The notes under the pieces are model-generated. The model searched no databases. It was given only the letters and a program-made list of their open reading frames with translations, and was not told the DNA's origin. 35,964 nucleotides of DNA, taken from the NCBI GenBank assembly GCA_005893165.1, contig VBOR01000043.1, positions 1 to 35,964 on the forward strand, read 5' to 3'. Below, piece after piece: positions 7,670 through 16,130 of the stretch (positions are counted from its first letter, which is position 1; every line of letters starts with the position of its first letter). The DNA is from Candidatus Eiseniibacteriota bacterium (GTDB taxonomy: Bacteria; Eisenbacteria; RBG-16-71-46; SZUA-252). The translations under genes and the position numbers were made by a program.

Positions 7670-8458
7670 TTGGCCGCGGACCGTCGGTACTTCAGCTCGC
7701 TTCTCGTTCGTCTCACTTTGGCCGTCCTCGCCATGATGCTCTCCGCCAGGGCGATCTGCGCGCTGGAGGGAGATGCGAAGGCCTGGTTTCTGGCCGGCCT
7801 CTTCGGGCTGAGCGCCGCTGCCCTCCAGATCCGGCCGCTCCTCGTGCCGAATCCAGGGCGGGGAAGCAGCGTGTACAGTCCGGGGCTCGCGTTTTTCATC
7901 GCGGGTCTGTACCTGATCCCCGCCGGTCCCCTCGTAGCCTGCATCGCCTTCGCGATCGCGCTCGCGGGAATCGTCAAGGGAACGCGGCCGCACAAGATCC
8001 TCCTGCAGCTCTCGGCCACCGTCCTCGCGTTCGGCGCGTGCTCCTATTTCATGAAGCTCGGCCCGAGGAGCGGCGATCCACCGGTGCCTCCTCCCGAGCT
8101 CATCGCGGTGGAGATTTTCCTCGGGGTGGTCGTCCTCTTCGCGCAGCTCGTACTGCGCAGCGTCGCGATCCGCCTCGAGCGCGGCCACGACGCGCCGCAC
8201 TGGGGAGCGTTCCAGCCGAGCGTCATGCTGGAGAGTGCCTACTGTCTGGCGCTCGCGGTCCCGATCTCGGTCCTCACGCGAATCCACCTGGCGCTGCTCG
8301 CGGTGGTCTACCTGTACGTGGGGTTCACGTGGTGGGTCATGGACCGGTATCGCCAGCACCTGAGAGTCCTTGGCCAGGTGTCGAAGCCCGCGCCTGTGGC
8401 GAAGTCCGGCCCGGTGTCGAGGACCGTACCGGAGAAGCGGCGCCGCCGGGCGGCCTGA
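7670..8458 (+). CDS. Multi-TM sensor-like membrane protein of unknown function
   Basis: 262 residues. TTG at 7670 is the likely start, with GGAGGG 3 nt upstream. About seven hydrophobic segments fill residues 10-230. The C-terminus is basic and Pro-rich (ending KRRRRAA) and probably cytoplasmic. The pattern, including the stretch around VYSPGLAFFIAGLYLIPAGP, recalls the membrane sensory half that precedes HD-GYP or GGDEF domains in other proteins, but no catalytic domain is attached and none follows. The gene converges on ispG with 22 bp between stops. I do not assign a function. Confidence 0.6.
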   Translation: MAADRRYFSSLLVRLTLAVLAMMLSARAICALEGDAKAWFLAGLFGLSAAALQIRPLLVPNPGRGSSVYSPGLAFFIAGLYLIPAGPLVACIAFAIALAGIVKGTRPHKILLQLSATVLAFGACSYFMKLGPRSGDPPVPPPELIAVEIFLGVVVLFAQLVLRSVAIRLERGHDAPHWGAFQPSVMLESAYCLALAVPISVLTRIHLALLAVVYLYVGFTWWVMDRYRQHLRVLGQVSKPAPVAKSGPVSRTVPEKRRRRAA

Positions 8459-8480
8459 GAAGCGCCTCGAGCGCGCGAGA

Positions 8481-9740
8481 TCAGCGGTGCGGCGATTCGG
8501 CGTGGAGCCTGGATCCGTAGTGGGTGAGGACGTACTCGTCGATGAGCTTCAGGAACTCGGCCGCGATTTCCGGCCCCTTCAGCGTCGTGACCTGGCGGCC
8601 GTCGAGGAACACCGGAGCCTTGGGCTCCTCGGCGGTTCCGGGGAGGGAGATGCCGATGTTCGCGTGGCGCGATTCCCCGGGGCCGTTCACGACGCACCCC
8701 ATGACCGCCACGCGCATCTCCTCCACGCCGGGATAGAGGGCCTTCCAGTGCGGCATCCTTTCCCGGATGTGTAGATTCACCGTCTCCGCCAGCTCCTGAA
8801 AATAGGTGCTGGTCGTGCGGCCGCATCCGGGGCAGGAAGTCACTTGTGGAAGGAAGTGCCGGATGTCCAGCGACTGCAAGATCTGCTGGCAGACCCGGAC
8901 CTCCTCGCGCCGGTCCCCGCCCGGAGCGGGCGTGAGGCTCACGCGAATCGTGTCCCCGATCCCGTCGAGGAGGAGCGAAGAGAGCCCCGCGGTCGAGGCC
9001 ACGATGCCCTTCATCCCCATGCCGGCTTCGGTGAGCCCGAGATGGAGCGCGTAATCGGTCTCGAACGCGAGCCGCCGGTAGATCGCGATCAGGTCGCGCA
9101 CGCCCGAGACCTTGGCCGAGAGCACGATCGCGTCGTGCGACTGGCCGAACTCCTCCGCCAGAGCGGCCGAGCGCACCGCGCTCTGGAACATGGCGTCCAG
9201 GGTGATCTCCCGGTCGTCGAGCGGCTCCGCGCGCCGGGCGTTCTGATCCATCAGCTCGGTCAGGAGCTCGCGATCGAGCGAGCCCCAGTTCACCCCGATC
9301 CGCACCGGCTTTCCGTTCGCCACCGCGACCTCGATGATCCGCCTGAAATGCGCGTCATGACGCGCGCCGGCCCCGACGTTCCCGGGATTGATGCGGTACT
9401 TGTCCAGGACGCGGGCGCATTCGGGATGCTCGGTCAGGAGGATATGGCCGCTGAAATGGAAGTCTCCGATGATGGGCGCCAGGACCCCCGCGTCGCGCAC
9501 GCGCCCCACCATCTCCGGCACGGCCTTGGCCGCCTCGGGCGTGTTCACGGTGACGCGCACGAGCTCCGATCCCGCCTCTGCGAGCGCGATCGTCTGATCG
9601 GCGGTCGCCCTGGCGTCCGCCGTATCGGTGTTGGTCATGGACTGGACCGCGACCGGGCTGCCGCCGCCGATCGTGACCGGTCCGATGCGGACCTTCGTGG
9701 AAGCGCGCGGACCGCCGGACCCTTCCTGGGAGCTCGTCAT
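8481..9740 (-). CDS. ispG: 4-hydroxy-3-methylbut-2-en-1-yl diphosphate synthase (IspG/GcpE)
   Basis: 419 residues, the length of the standard bacterial two-domain form. It converts MEcPP to HMBPP in the non-mevalonate isoprenoid pathway, using a [4Fe-4S] cluster. The N-terminal TIM barrel is clear ([24 protein letters not shown], then [17 protein letters not shown]). The C-terminal cluster domain shows the ligands in SCPGCGRT and GCVVNGPGE. Its product feeds the prenyl chain used by MenA nearby. It is divergent from menG across 61 bp and has its own promoter (TTGACC-N17-TAGACT) ending 9 nt before the ATG, so the mRNA is probably leaderless. Confidence 0.97.
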   Translation of the reverse strand: MTSSQEGSGGPRASTKVRIGPVTIGGGSPVAVQSMTNTDTADARATADQTIALAEAGSELVRVTVNTPEAAKAVPEMVGRVRDAGVLAPIIGDFHFSGHILLTEHPECARVLDKYRINPGNVGAGARHDAHFRRIIEVAVANGKPVRIGVNWGSLDRELLTELMDQNARRAEPLDDREITLDAMFQSAVRSAALAEEFGQSHDAIVLSAKVSGVRDLIAIYRRLAFETDYALHLGLTEAGMGMKGIVASTAGLSSLLLDGIGDTIRVSLTPAPGGDRREEVRVCQQILQSLDIRHFLPQVTSCPGCGRTTSTYFQELAETVNLHIRERMPHWKALYPGVEEMRVAVMGCVVNGPGESRHANIGISLPGTAEEPKAPVFLDGRQVTTLKGPEIAAEFLKLIDEYVLTHYGSRLHAESPHR

Positions 9741-9749
9741 GATGGGCTC

Positions 9750-9778
9750 AGTCTACGCGGGGGCCGGGCGAGGGTCAA
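9750..9778 (-). promoter_or_regulatory. ispG promoter (TTGACC-N17-TAGACT)
   Basis: Read on the minus strand, TTGACC (9773-9778) and TAGACT (9750-9755) are separated by exactly 17 bp. The -10 ends 9 nt before the ATG at 9740 and no Shine-Dalgarno lies between, so transcription should start 2-3 nt before, or at, the start codon. Confidence 0.75.
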
Positions 9779-9788
9779 ACGGGCATGG

Positions 9789-9794
9789 TATTCT
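9789..9794 (+). promoter_or_regulatory. Probable -10 element (TATTCT) of menG
   Basis: TATTCT followed by 7 nt and then the ATG at 9802. No clear -35. This geometry places the transcription start at or next to the ATG. Confidence 0.5.
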
Positions 9795-9801
9795 CGGCGG
9801 A

Positions 9802-10533
9802 ATGAGCTCCCAGGTGCGCGACATGTTCGCCTCCATCGCGAGGCGGTACGACCACGGCAACCAGGTGCTCTCGATGGGCCTCCACCATCGCTGGAGGAAG
9901 TCCGCGGTGCGCCTGAGCGGCGCCACGCCGGGGAACCGGGTCCTCGACTGCGCCACCGGGACCGGCGATCTGGCGTTCGAGTTCCAGCGCGCGGTGGGGG
10001 AGAAGGGCTCCGTGATCGGAATCGATTTCTGCGCCGAAATGATCGAGGTCGCGCGGGAGAAGGCCTCGCGCGAGGGGCTCGGGACGCGCTTCGAGGAGGC
10101 GGACGCGCTCCGGCTTCCCTACGCGGACCGGTCCTTCGACGTCGCCTCGATCGCCTTCGGCATCCGGAACGTGGACGATCCCGCACGAGGGCTTGAGGAG
10201 ATGGCACGCGTGGTGCGCCCCGGAGGATCGGTCGCGGTGCTCGAGTTCGGTCAGCCCGGAGGGCCTCTCTTCGGCCCCCTCTATCGCTTCTACAGCGCGA
10301 GCGTCCTTCCCCGCGTCGGGGGCTGGCTCACCGGGGAGCGGCGCGCCTACGAATACCTTCACCGCACCTCTTCCGCATTTCCCAGCGGTACGGCGTTCCT
10401 CGAGATGATGAAGGGCACGGGGCGCTTTTCCCACGTGAGCGGGCGAGGCCTCACGGGCGGCATCGCGTACGTGTACGTGGGCACCGTGGGCGCCCCGGTG
10501 AGCGCCACCGCTGGCGGGGGAGCGGCATCGTGA
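9802..10533 (+). CDS. menG: Demethylmenaquinone methyltransferase (MenG/UbiE)
   Basis: 243 residues, normal family length. It is a class I SAM-dependent methyltransferase that adds the ring methyl in the last step of menaquinone synthesis. The UbiE start motif (MFASIARRYDHGNQVLSMGLHH) is present, then the SAM loop LDCATGTGDLA, the acidic ribose contact IGIDFC, and FGIRNVDDPARGLEEMARVV, a UbiE signature. The ATG at 9802 is favoured by the -10 element 7 nt upstream; in-frame upstream sequence is not conserved. The gene overlaps the next by 4 nt (GTGA). Because the window has menaquinone and no ubiquinone genes, MenG activity is preferred over UbiE. Confidence 0.93.
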   Translation: MSSQVRDMFASIARRYDHGNQVLSMGLHHRWRKSAVRLSGATPGNRVLDCATGTGDLAFEFQRAVGEKGSVIGIDFCAEMIEVAREKASREGLGTRFEEADALRLPYADRSFDVASIAFGIRNVDDPARGLEEMARVVRPGGSVAVLEFGQPGGPLFGPLYRFYSASVLPRVGGWLTGERRAYEYLHRTSSAFPSGTAFLEMMKGTGRFSHVSGRGLTGGIAYVYVGTVGAPVSATAGGGAAS

Positions 10534-10967
10534 GCTTCTCCGTCTCGCTCCCGGTGCGGTTCCAGGACGTGGACGCGGGGGGCGTGCTCTTCTTCGGGCG
10601 CATCTACGACTACTGCCATCAGGCGTACGAGGAATTCTGGGGGTCGGAGGGAGTCGACCGAGCGCATTTCTTCGCGGGGGCGGAATACCTGGTGCCGATC
10701 GCGCACTCGGAGGCCGATTACCGGAGGCCCATCCGCCACGGGGACCGCATCACGATCCGGGTGGACGTGACGCGCGTGGGACGCGCTTCGTTCACGCTGC
10801 GCTATCACGTCACCGGGCTCGACCCCGGAGACCTGAGGGTGGAGGCCTCGACGGTCCACGCCTTCGTGGACCGCCGCTCGATGCGCCCGATTCCGATCCC
10901 GGATCCGCTACGCTCGATTCTTCTCCGTCACCTGCTCCGCGAGCCAGCTCCGAATCTCTCGGCGTAG
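10530..10967 (+). CDS. menI: Hotdog-fold acyl-CoA thioesterase, probable DHNA-CoA hydrolase (MenI)
   Basis: 145 residues, a single 4HBT-type hotdog domain. VRFQDVDAGGVLFFGRIYDY contains the DxxG catalytic turn (D15) and the start of the long helix. The GTG start overlaps the menG stop by 4 nt, so the two are co-transcribed. In the menaquinone pathway a hotdog thioesterase releases DHNA from DHNA-CoA before MenA acts, and this gene is beside all other men genes, so MenI is the likely role. Family membership does not prove the substrate; a YbgC-like broad thioesterase is the alternative. Its last 60 bp overlap the end of menE on the other strand. Confidence 0.8.
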   Translation: MSFSVSLPVRFQDVDAGGVLFFGRIYDYCHQAYEEFWGSEGVDRAHFFAGAEYLVPIAHSEADYRRPIRHGDRITIRVDVTRVGRASFTLRYHVTGLDPGDLRVEASTVHAFVDRRSMRPIPIPDPLRSILLRHLLREPAPNLSA

Positions 10968-12419
10968 CAATTTCCCCGCGTCGCTGCGCGGAAGGGTCTC
11001 CCGGAAGCAGATCCAGCGCGGCACCTTGAAGGAGGCGAGGCGCCGGCCGGCGTATTCGCGGAATTCCTCGGGCGTGACTTCCGCGCCGGGCCGCGGCACC
11101 AGAGCGGCGGCCACGCCCTGTCCCCATGAGCCCGCGGGGAAGGACACGACGCACGCGTCCGCGATGGCGGGATGGCCCCTCAGAACCTCCTCCACCTCGC
11201 CGGGGGAGACGTTTTCTCCTCCGACCACGATCCGGTCCACGCGTCGATCCAGCACGCGTAGCCGTCCACTCTCGTCCCAGGCGCCGTAGTCTCCGGTGCG
11301 AAACCACCGCCGGTCGAAGGACGTCCGGTTCGCCTCCTCGTCGTCGAAGTACGCCTGGGCCACCACCGGGCCGCGAACGTAGATCTCTCCTTCCTCGTCG
11401 GGAGCCAGGACCGGCCCCTCCGGGCCGCGCACTTCCACTTCCACGAAGGGAAGCGGCTTCCCGGCCGTCTCCAATCCGTCGGGCCACTCCCGCGGCGAGA
11501 CCGTCGTGACCTGGGATGCGGTCTCGGTCATCCCGTAGGTCGGCAGCGCCCGCATGCCGAGATCCGCCGCGCGCCGGAGCAGGGCCGGGGGCGCGAAGCC
11601 CCCGCCGAGGAGTGCCGCGCGCAGCGATCCGGGGTAGGGGCGCGACCCGCGGGCCTCGAGCATGCGCTCGAGCATCGGAGGGACGAGGGAGACCAGGGTG
11701 ACCCCCTCGCGGTCGATCGCCTCGTTCACGGCCACGGGATCGAAGCGCTCGTGGATCAGCACGCCGGTTCCGTAATAGGCGCTCCGCGTGAGAATGGAGA
11801 GTCCGCCGACGTGATGGAGCGGCAGCGTGAGGAGCCAGAGGTCTTCCGCGCGCACTCCGAGATTCCGTGCCGAGGCAACCGCGCTCCAGAGGAAGTTTCC
11901 ATGCGTGAGCACGACCGCGCGCGGCGATGCCTCGGTGCCCGACGTGAAGAGGATCGCCGCGGGCGCATCGAGCCGGCGCGTGAAGAGCGGCGGCTTCGCC
12001 GTGGACGTCTTCGGCGCGGGAAGCGCCGAGGGCTCGGGGGAGCTCGTGAGGGCGAAATCGGCCTGGGCCCGGGTGCGGAGGGCGACGCGCTCCGGCTCGG
12101 AGAGGCGCTGGCCGATCGGGACGGGGAGGAGCTCCGCGCGGTGGAGCGCGTGGAACGTGGCGGCGAAATGGAGCCCTTGTTCCGCGCCGAACTCCAGCGA
12201 GACGTGCTCCCCCGACACCAGGCCCTGCTCGTAGAGCGAGACGGCGGCTCGAGAGACCGCCTCTTCGAGACGGCCGTACGTCCACCGCTCCTCGCCTATC
12301 CGCAGCGCGAGACGGTCGGGCTGAGTGCGGGCCCAGAAGGCGACCGGATCCCAGGTCGTGCCCGCGCTCGTGGCGTCTGTCGTGCCCGCGCTCGTATCGT
12401 CTGTCGTGCCCGCGCTCAT
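10908..12419 (-). CDS. menE: o-Succinylbenzoate-CoA ligase (MenE)
   Basis: 503 residues, an ANL-family adenylate-forming enzyme that activates OSB to OSB-CoA with ATP. Motifs in order: P-loop LFTSGTEASPRAVVLTHGN, TYGMTE, RTGDYG, DRRVDRIVVGGENVSPGEVE, and the C-terminal Lys in RSDAGKLLRREI. The ATG at 12419 overlaps the menC stop (ATGA) and has GGAGG 4 nt upstream. The first 24 residues are three near-identical 8-residue repeats (TSAGTTDx) ahead of the normal start of the family near residue 24. It is the last gene of the men operon and runs tail-to-tail into the menI-like gene. Confidence 0.93.
   Translation of the reverse strand: MSAGTTDDTSAGTTDATSAGTTWDPVAFWARTQPDRLALRIGEERWTYGRLEEAVSRAAVSLYEQGLVSGEHVSLEFGAEQGLHFAATFHALHRAELLPVPIGQRLSEPERVALRTRAQADFALTSSPEPSALPAPKTSTAKPPLFTRRLDAPAAILFTSGTEASPRAVVLTHGNFLWSAVASARNLGVRAEDLWLLTLPLHHVGGLSILTRSAYYGTGVLIHERFDPVAVNEAIDREGVTLVSLVPPMLERMLEARGSRPYPGSLRAALLGGGFAPPALLRRAADLGMRALPTYGMTETASQVTTVSPREWPDGLETAGKPLPFVEVEVRGPEGPVLAPDEEGEIYVRGPVVAQAYFDDEEANRTSFDRRWFRTGDYGAWDESGRLRVLDRRVDRIVVGGENVSPGEVEEVLRGHPAIADACVVSFPAGSWGQGVAAALVPRPGAEVTPEEFREYAGRRLASFKVPRWICFRETLPRSDAGKLLRREIRSWLAEQVTEKNRA
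12357..12419 (-). repeat. 24-bp tandem repeat at the menE start
   Basis: Two full units (12357-12380 and 12381-12404) and a partial third unit that contains the ATG. Each encodes SAGTTD plus variable residues. The first codon of the unit is ACG in the inner copies and ATG in the outermost, so duplication of the gene start is the simple explanation. Confidence 0.8.
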
Positions 12420-13531
12420 TCCACCTCCACGGTGTAGGCGTCCCGCCAGAAATCCTCGGGAAGCTCGACGCCGAGCCCGGGTTTCTCCGGGACCGGAATC
12501 GAGCCGTGCTGGAGCGCGGGGGCGGAGGTGATGTCCCGCCCCAGCGCCTCACCCGTCGCCAGGCCGTGCGCGTAGAGCGTGGAGCCGAGGGACGCGGCGA
12601 AATGAAGCGCGGCGGCGCGTCCGACCGCGCTCTCCACGAGCGAGGTCACGACCACCGGGACGTGCCGTTCTTCCGCGGTGTTGAGGACCGAGCGCGCTTC
12701 GCGCAGCCCGCCGAGCGCCATGGGCTTCAGGATGAGAATGTCGGCGGCGGACCGGTAGAGGAGCATCTCGGCCGTTCGCGTATCCCGGACCGCTTCGTCC
12801 GCGGCGATCCGCACCGGGGAAGCCTCGCGCACGCGGACCAGCGCTTCGAGGTCGTCGGCGCCGACCGGCTGCTCCGCGTATTCGAGGTCGTAGGCGGCGA
12901 GCGTGCAGAGGGCCTGGATGGCTTCGTCCGCGGTCCAAGCCTGATTCGCGTCCACGCGCACGTGGACCTCGGGTCCCACCGCCTCGCGCAGCGCCCGGAG
13001 GCGAGCCTCGTCCTCGCGCGGCGGCGCTCCTCCCACCTTGAGCTTCAGCGTGCGGACGCCGGTCGAGACCGCCCTCTTCCCAAGCTCCGCGGCCCGCTCC
13101 GGCGGCACGCGTGGAATGGTGACGTTCGCGGGAACCTCGCGCAGCGTGCCCGCGCCGCCGAGGTAGCGCGCCAGCGACACGTTCGCCCCCTGGGCGATCA
13201 GATCGTGGAGCGCGCAATCGATCGCCGACCGGGCGGTCGGAGCCGCCGCGACCGGTGCCAGGAGCGGCAGATCGACGAGCGCGGCGGCGTAGCGGTCCCG
13301 CTCGAAGCCGACCAGGTACGACATCGCGAGCTTGAGCCCGGCTCCGGCCGAGGCGTGGGTCTCGAGACCGAATCCGGGAAAGGGCGCGGCGTCGCCGAGC
13401 CCCACCCGGCCGGCTTCGTCCTTGAGCTCGAGGATCCATCCCTTGCGCTCCCGGACATCCCCGTCCGCGCTGGGCCAGGGATCCCGCAGGGGAAGGGAGT
13501 AGGGCTTGAGGCGCGCCCGGACGATGCTCAT
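12416..13531 (-). CDS. menC: o-Succinylbenzoate synthase (MenC)
   Basis: 371 residues, enolase superfamily. It dehydrates SHCHC to OSB. The N-terminal capping domain begins [19 protein letters not shown]. The barrel carries catalytic LKLKVGG (Lys), metal ligands in VRVDANQAW, EYAEQPV and AADEAV, and the second Lys in ILKPMALGG. The ATG at 13531 overlaps the menA stop (ATGA); the long in-frame extension upstream lies antisense-free but within menA in another frame and is a shadow. The combination with menE downstream makes MenC secure against dipeptide epimerase relatives. Confidence 0.92.
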   Translation of the reverse strand: MSIVRARLKPYSLPLRDPWPSADGDVRERKGWILELKDEAGRVGLGDAAPFPGFGLETHASAGAGLKLAMSYLVGFERDRYAAALVDLPLLAPVAAAPTARSAIDCALHDLIAQGANVSLARYLGGAGTLREVPANVTIPRVPPERAAELGKRAVSTGVRTLKLKVGGAPPREDEARLRALREAVGPEVHVRVDANQAWTADEAIQALCTLAAYDLEYAEQPVGADDLEALVRVREASPVRIAADEAVRDTRTAEMLLYRSAADILILKPMALGGLREARSVLNTAEERHVPVVVTSLVESAVGRAAALHFAASLGSTLYAHGLATGEALGRDITSAPALQHGSIPVPEKPGLGVELPEDFWRDAYTVEVE

Positions 13532-14424
13532 GCGAGCGCGAGCCCCGCGGCGAAGAGAAGACCGAAGAGAACGTGAAGTCTCGCCGTGCCGAAGAGCGCC
13601 GCGTTCAGGGGCGCGCCCTGCTCGCGCGTCACGCGGCGGCTCTCCCGGAGCGCGAGCGGCAGCGTGAGCACGGGAAGGAGCGCCCACGCCGCGGCCCGCC
13701 CCGTGAGGAGGAGGGCCAGCGGGGTGAGATAGGCCGCGGCGAGGAGAAGCAGGTAGCCGGCGCGGGCCGCCCTTCGGCCCATGCGGACCGCGAGCGTGCG
13801 CTTCCCGGCGTCGCGGTCTCCCTCGAGATCGCGCACGTTGTTCACGACCAGGATCGCCGTCGCGAGCGATCCCACGGGGATCGACGCGAGGAAGGCGTCC
13901 AGGGACCAGGATCGGGTCTCGACGTAGTAGGTTCCGCACACCGCGACCACTCCGAAGAAGAGGAATACGAAGAGCTCTCCCCATCCATGATACGCGAGTG
14001 GCCAGGGTCCTGCCGTGTAAGCCACCCCCGCCAGGATCGAAGCGATTCCGATCGCGATCACCACCGGCCCGGCCTCGCGCGCGAGGAAGATTCCCGCGAG
14101 CGCCGCCAGCCCGAAGGAGACGAGGATGCCCGCCCGGACCTCCCGCACCGTGAGCCAGCCCATCGCGAGCGCGCGCGGAGGGCCGAAGCGCGGGCCCACG
14201 TCCGCGCCGCGGCGGAAGTCGCCAAGATCGTTCACGAGGTTGGTTCCGATCTGGATGAAGAGGGCGCCCCAGAGCGCGGCGAGCGCCGGGGCGAGCCGGA
14301 AGGCACCATCGCGCGCGGCGAGGGCGGACCCCACCGCGACCGGAACGAAGGCGGCGGCCAGGGTCGGAATGCGCGCCGCGTGGATCCACGCTTGGGCGCG
14401 GCCCACGGCCCGGACCTTCGTCAT
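13528..14424 (-). CDS. menA: 1,4-Dihydroxy-2-naphthoate polyprenyltransferase (MenA)
   Basis: 298 residues, integral membrane UbiA-family prenyltransferase with about eight to nine helices. It joins DHNA to a polyprenyl diphosphate at the cytoplasmic membrane. Both Asp-rich motifs are present: [14 protein letters not shown] near residue 62 and [19 protein letters not shown] near residue 195. Both are in the MenA form, distinct from the haem O synthase CtaB in this window. The start lies 4 nt after the menB stop. Confidence 0.94.
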   Translation of the reverse strand: MTKVRAVGRAQAWIHAARIPTLAAAFVPVAVGSALAARDGAFRLAPALAALWGALFIQIGTNLVNDLGDFRRGADVGPRFGPPRALAMGWLTVREVRAGILVSFGLAALAGIFLAREAGPVVIAIGIASILAGVAYTAGPWPLAYHGWGELFVFLFFGVVAVCGTYYVETRSWSLDAFLASIPVGSLATAILVVNNVRDLEGDRDAGKRTLAVRMGRRAARAGYLLLLAAAYLTPLALLLTGRAAAWALLPVLTLPLALRESRRVTREQGAPLNAALFGTARLHVLFGLLFAAGLALA

Positions 14425-14428
14425 CGAC

Positions 14429-15268
14429 TCAGGGAAGGCGGCGGAACTTCGAGAAGTTGGGTTTCCTGCGCTCCAGGTAGGCGTTTCGCCCCTCCTGGGC
14501 TTCTTCGGTCATGTAGTAGAGAAGCGTGGCGTTCCCCGCCAGCTCTTGGATCCCGGATTCGCCGTCGAGCTCCGCGTTGAAGGCGGCCTTGAGGCAGCGC
14601 AGGGCGAGCGGGCTCATGGTCAGGATTTCGCGGCACCAGCCCACGGTCTCCTCTTCGAGCCGCTCCACCGGCACCACCGCGTTCACGAGCCCCATCTGGA
14701 GCGCCTGCTGGGCATCGTACTGGCGGCAGAGAAACCAGATCTCGCGCGCCTTCTTCTGACCGACGATCCGGGACAGGTAGGAGGCGCCGAAGCCGCCGTC
14801 GAAGGAGCCCACCTTGGGGCCCGTCTGGCCGAAGCGCGCGTTCTCGGCGGCGATGGTGAGGTCGCACACCACGTGGAGCACGTGCCCTCCGCCGACGGCA
14901 AAGCCCGCGACCATGGCGATCACCGGCTTGGGAAGGGAGCGGATCTGCCGCTGGAGGTCGAGCACGTTCAGGCGGGGCACCTTGTCCTCACCCACGTACC
15001 CGGCGTTGCCGCGCACCCTCTGGTCGCCGCCGGAGCAGAACGCCTCGGTGCCCGCGCCGGTGAGGATGGCCACGCCCAGCTCGGGATCCTCGCGGACGTC
15101 CTCGAACGCCTGGATCATCTCGCGCACGGTGAGCGGACGGAAGGCGTTCCGCACGTCGGGACGGTTGATGGTGATCTTCGCGATCCCGTCCGCCTTCTCG
15201 TAGAGGATGTCGGTGAAGGCGCGCGCGGTCTTCCACGCGACGCCGACGGCCTGAGTCATGAGGGTCAT
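14429..15268 (-). CDS. menB: 1,4-Dihydroxy-2-naphthoyl-CoA synthase (MenB)
   Basis: 279 residues, crotonase family. It closes the second ring, OSB-CoA to DHNA-CoA. The oxyanion-hole region FCSGGDQ and the segment [17 protein letters not shown] are diagnostic; QTG is the form seen in bicarbonate-dependent (type I) MenB. The C-terminal [16 protein letters not shown] is the conserved tail. Two ATGs compete: at 15268 AGGAG is only 1 nt away, at 15259 it is 10 nt away, so the true start may be 15259. The menH stop is 4 nt upstream. Confidence 0.95.
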   Translation of the reverse strand: MTLMTQAVGVAWKTARAFTDILYEKADGIAKITINRPDVRNAFRPLTVREMIQAFEDVREDPELGVAILTGAGTEAFCSGGDQRVRGNAGYVGEDKVPRLNVLDLQRQIRSLPKPVIAMVAGFAVGGGHVLHVVCDLTIAAENARFGQTGPKVGSFDGGFGASYLSRIVGQKKAREIWFLCRQYDAQQALQMGLVNAVVPVERLEEETVGWCREILTMSPLALRCLKAAFNAELDGESGIQELAGNATLLYYMTEEAQEGRNAYLERRKPNFSKFRRLP

Positions 15269-15272
15269 GCTC

Positions 15273-16130
15273 CTATGAGGAAGTGGCCGAGGAAGCTTCC
15301 ATGTCGTGGACCGCGACGTTCCAGTAGGTCGCCAGCGCTTCGGCGAACGCCTCCGGCGATTCGAGGTGCACCGCGTGCCCCGCCTGCGGAACGACGACGC
15401 ACTGGGATCCTGGGATCAGGGCCGCGAGGCGCCTGGCGACCTCGACGTACTTGAGATCCCGGCTGCCGGCAAGAAGGAGCACGTCGCCGCGGAGACCGCC
15501 GAGACGGTCGCCCAGGTACTCGTGCGCCCCCTGACCCATGCCGCGAAGGGAGTCCGCGAGACCCTGAGGCTGGTTCGCGAGCCTGCGCTGCCGGAGCGCG
15601 GCGCGGGTCGCCTGAGGCAGCTCCCACTGCGTCTCGAAGAGCGGGAGCGCGCTCCAGTAGTCCGCGAACCACTCCACGCCGCGTTCCTCGATCCGTTTCG
15701 CCAGCGCGTCGTCCGACTCGCGGCGCTTCGCCCGCGCCTGGGACTCCTCGATGCCGGCCGACGCGCTCTCCACCACCAGGGACCGCACCCGCGTAGGATA
15801 CGCGAGGGCGAAGTGGAGCGCCACGCGTCCGCCCATCGAATAGCCGATCCAGTCGGCTTCGGAGATCCCGAGTCTCGAGGCGATCTGGTCCAGGTCCCGC
15901 ACCGTCTCGCTCATCGTGTACCGCGCGGGATCCGCCGGAGACTCGGTCTTCCCGTGTCCGGCGAGATCGATCGCGACGACCGCGCGGTCCATGGCGCGGA
16001 GCTTCGGCGCGATCTCGGTCCAGTCCTGGCCCGAGCCGCTGAAGCCATGGAGCAGCACGGCCATCCGCTCGTGGGCGGTCGTTCCCTCCGCTTCGATGTG
16101 GTACGTGACGCCGCGGATGTCGAGATTCAT
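15273..16130 (-). CDS. menH: SHCHC synthase, alpha/beta hydrolase MenH
   Basis: 285 residues. It eliminates pyruvate from SEPHCHC to give SHCHC. The alpha/beta-hydrolase fold shows the oxyanion region [25 protein letters not shown], nucleophile Ser in [14 protein letters not shown], and the catalytic His in [12 protein letters not shown]. The MenH-type cap has [15 protein letters not shown]. The ATG at 16130 overlaps the menD stop (ATGA); earlier in-frame codons lie inside menD. Position between menD and menB supports MenH over generic hydrolases. Confidence 0.92.
   Translation of the reverse strand: MNLDIRGVTYHIEAEGTTAHERMAVLLHGFSGSGQDWTEIAPKLRAMDRAVVAIDLAGHGKTESPADPARYTMSETVRDLDQIASRLGISEADWIGYSMGGRVALHFALAYPTRVRSLVVESASAGIEESQARAKRRESDDALAKRIEERGVEWFADYWSALPLFETQWELPQATRAALRQRRLANQPQGLADSLRGMGQGAHEYLGDRLGGLRGDVLLLAGSRDLKYVEVARRLAALIPGSQCVVVPQAGHAVHLESPEAFAEALATYWNVAVHDMEASSATSS

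Noticed and set aside
12549-14389. Long minus frames upstream of and within menC
   Set aside because: GC-rich shadow frames in menA and menC with Arg/Gly/Pro-biased translations.
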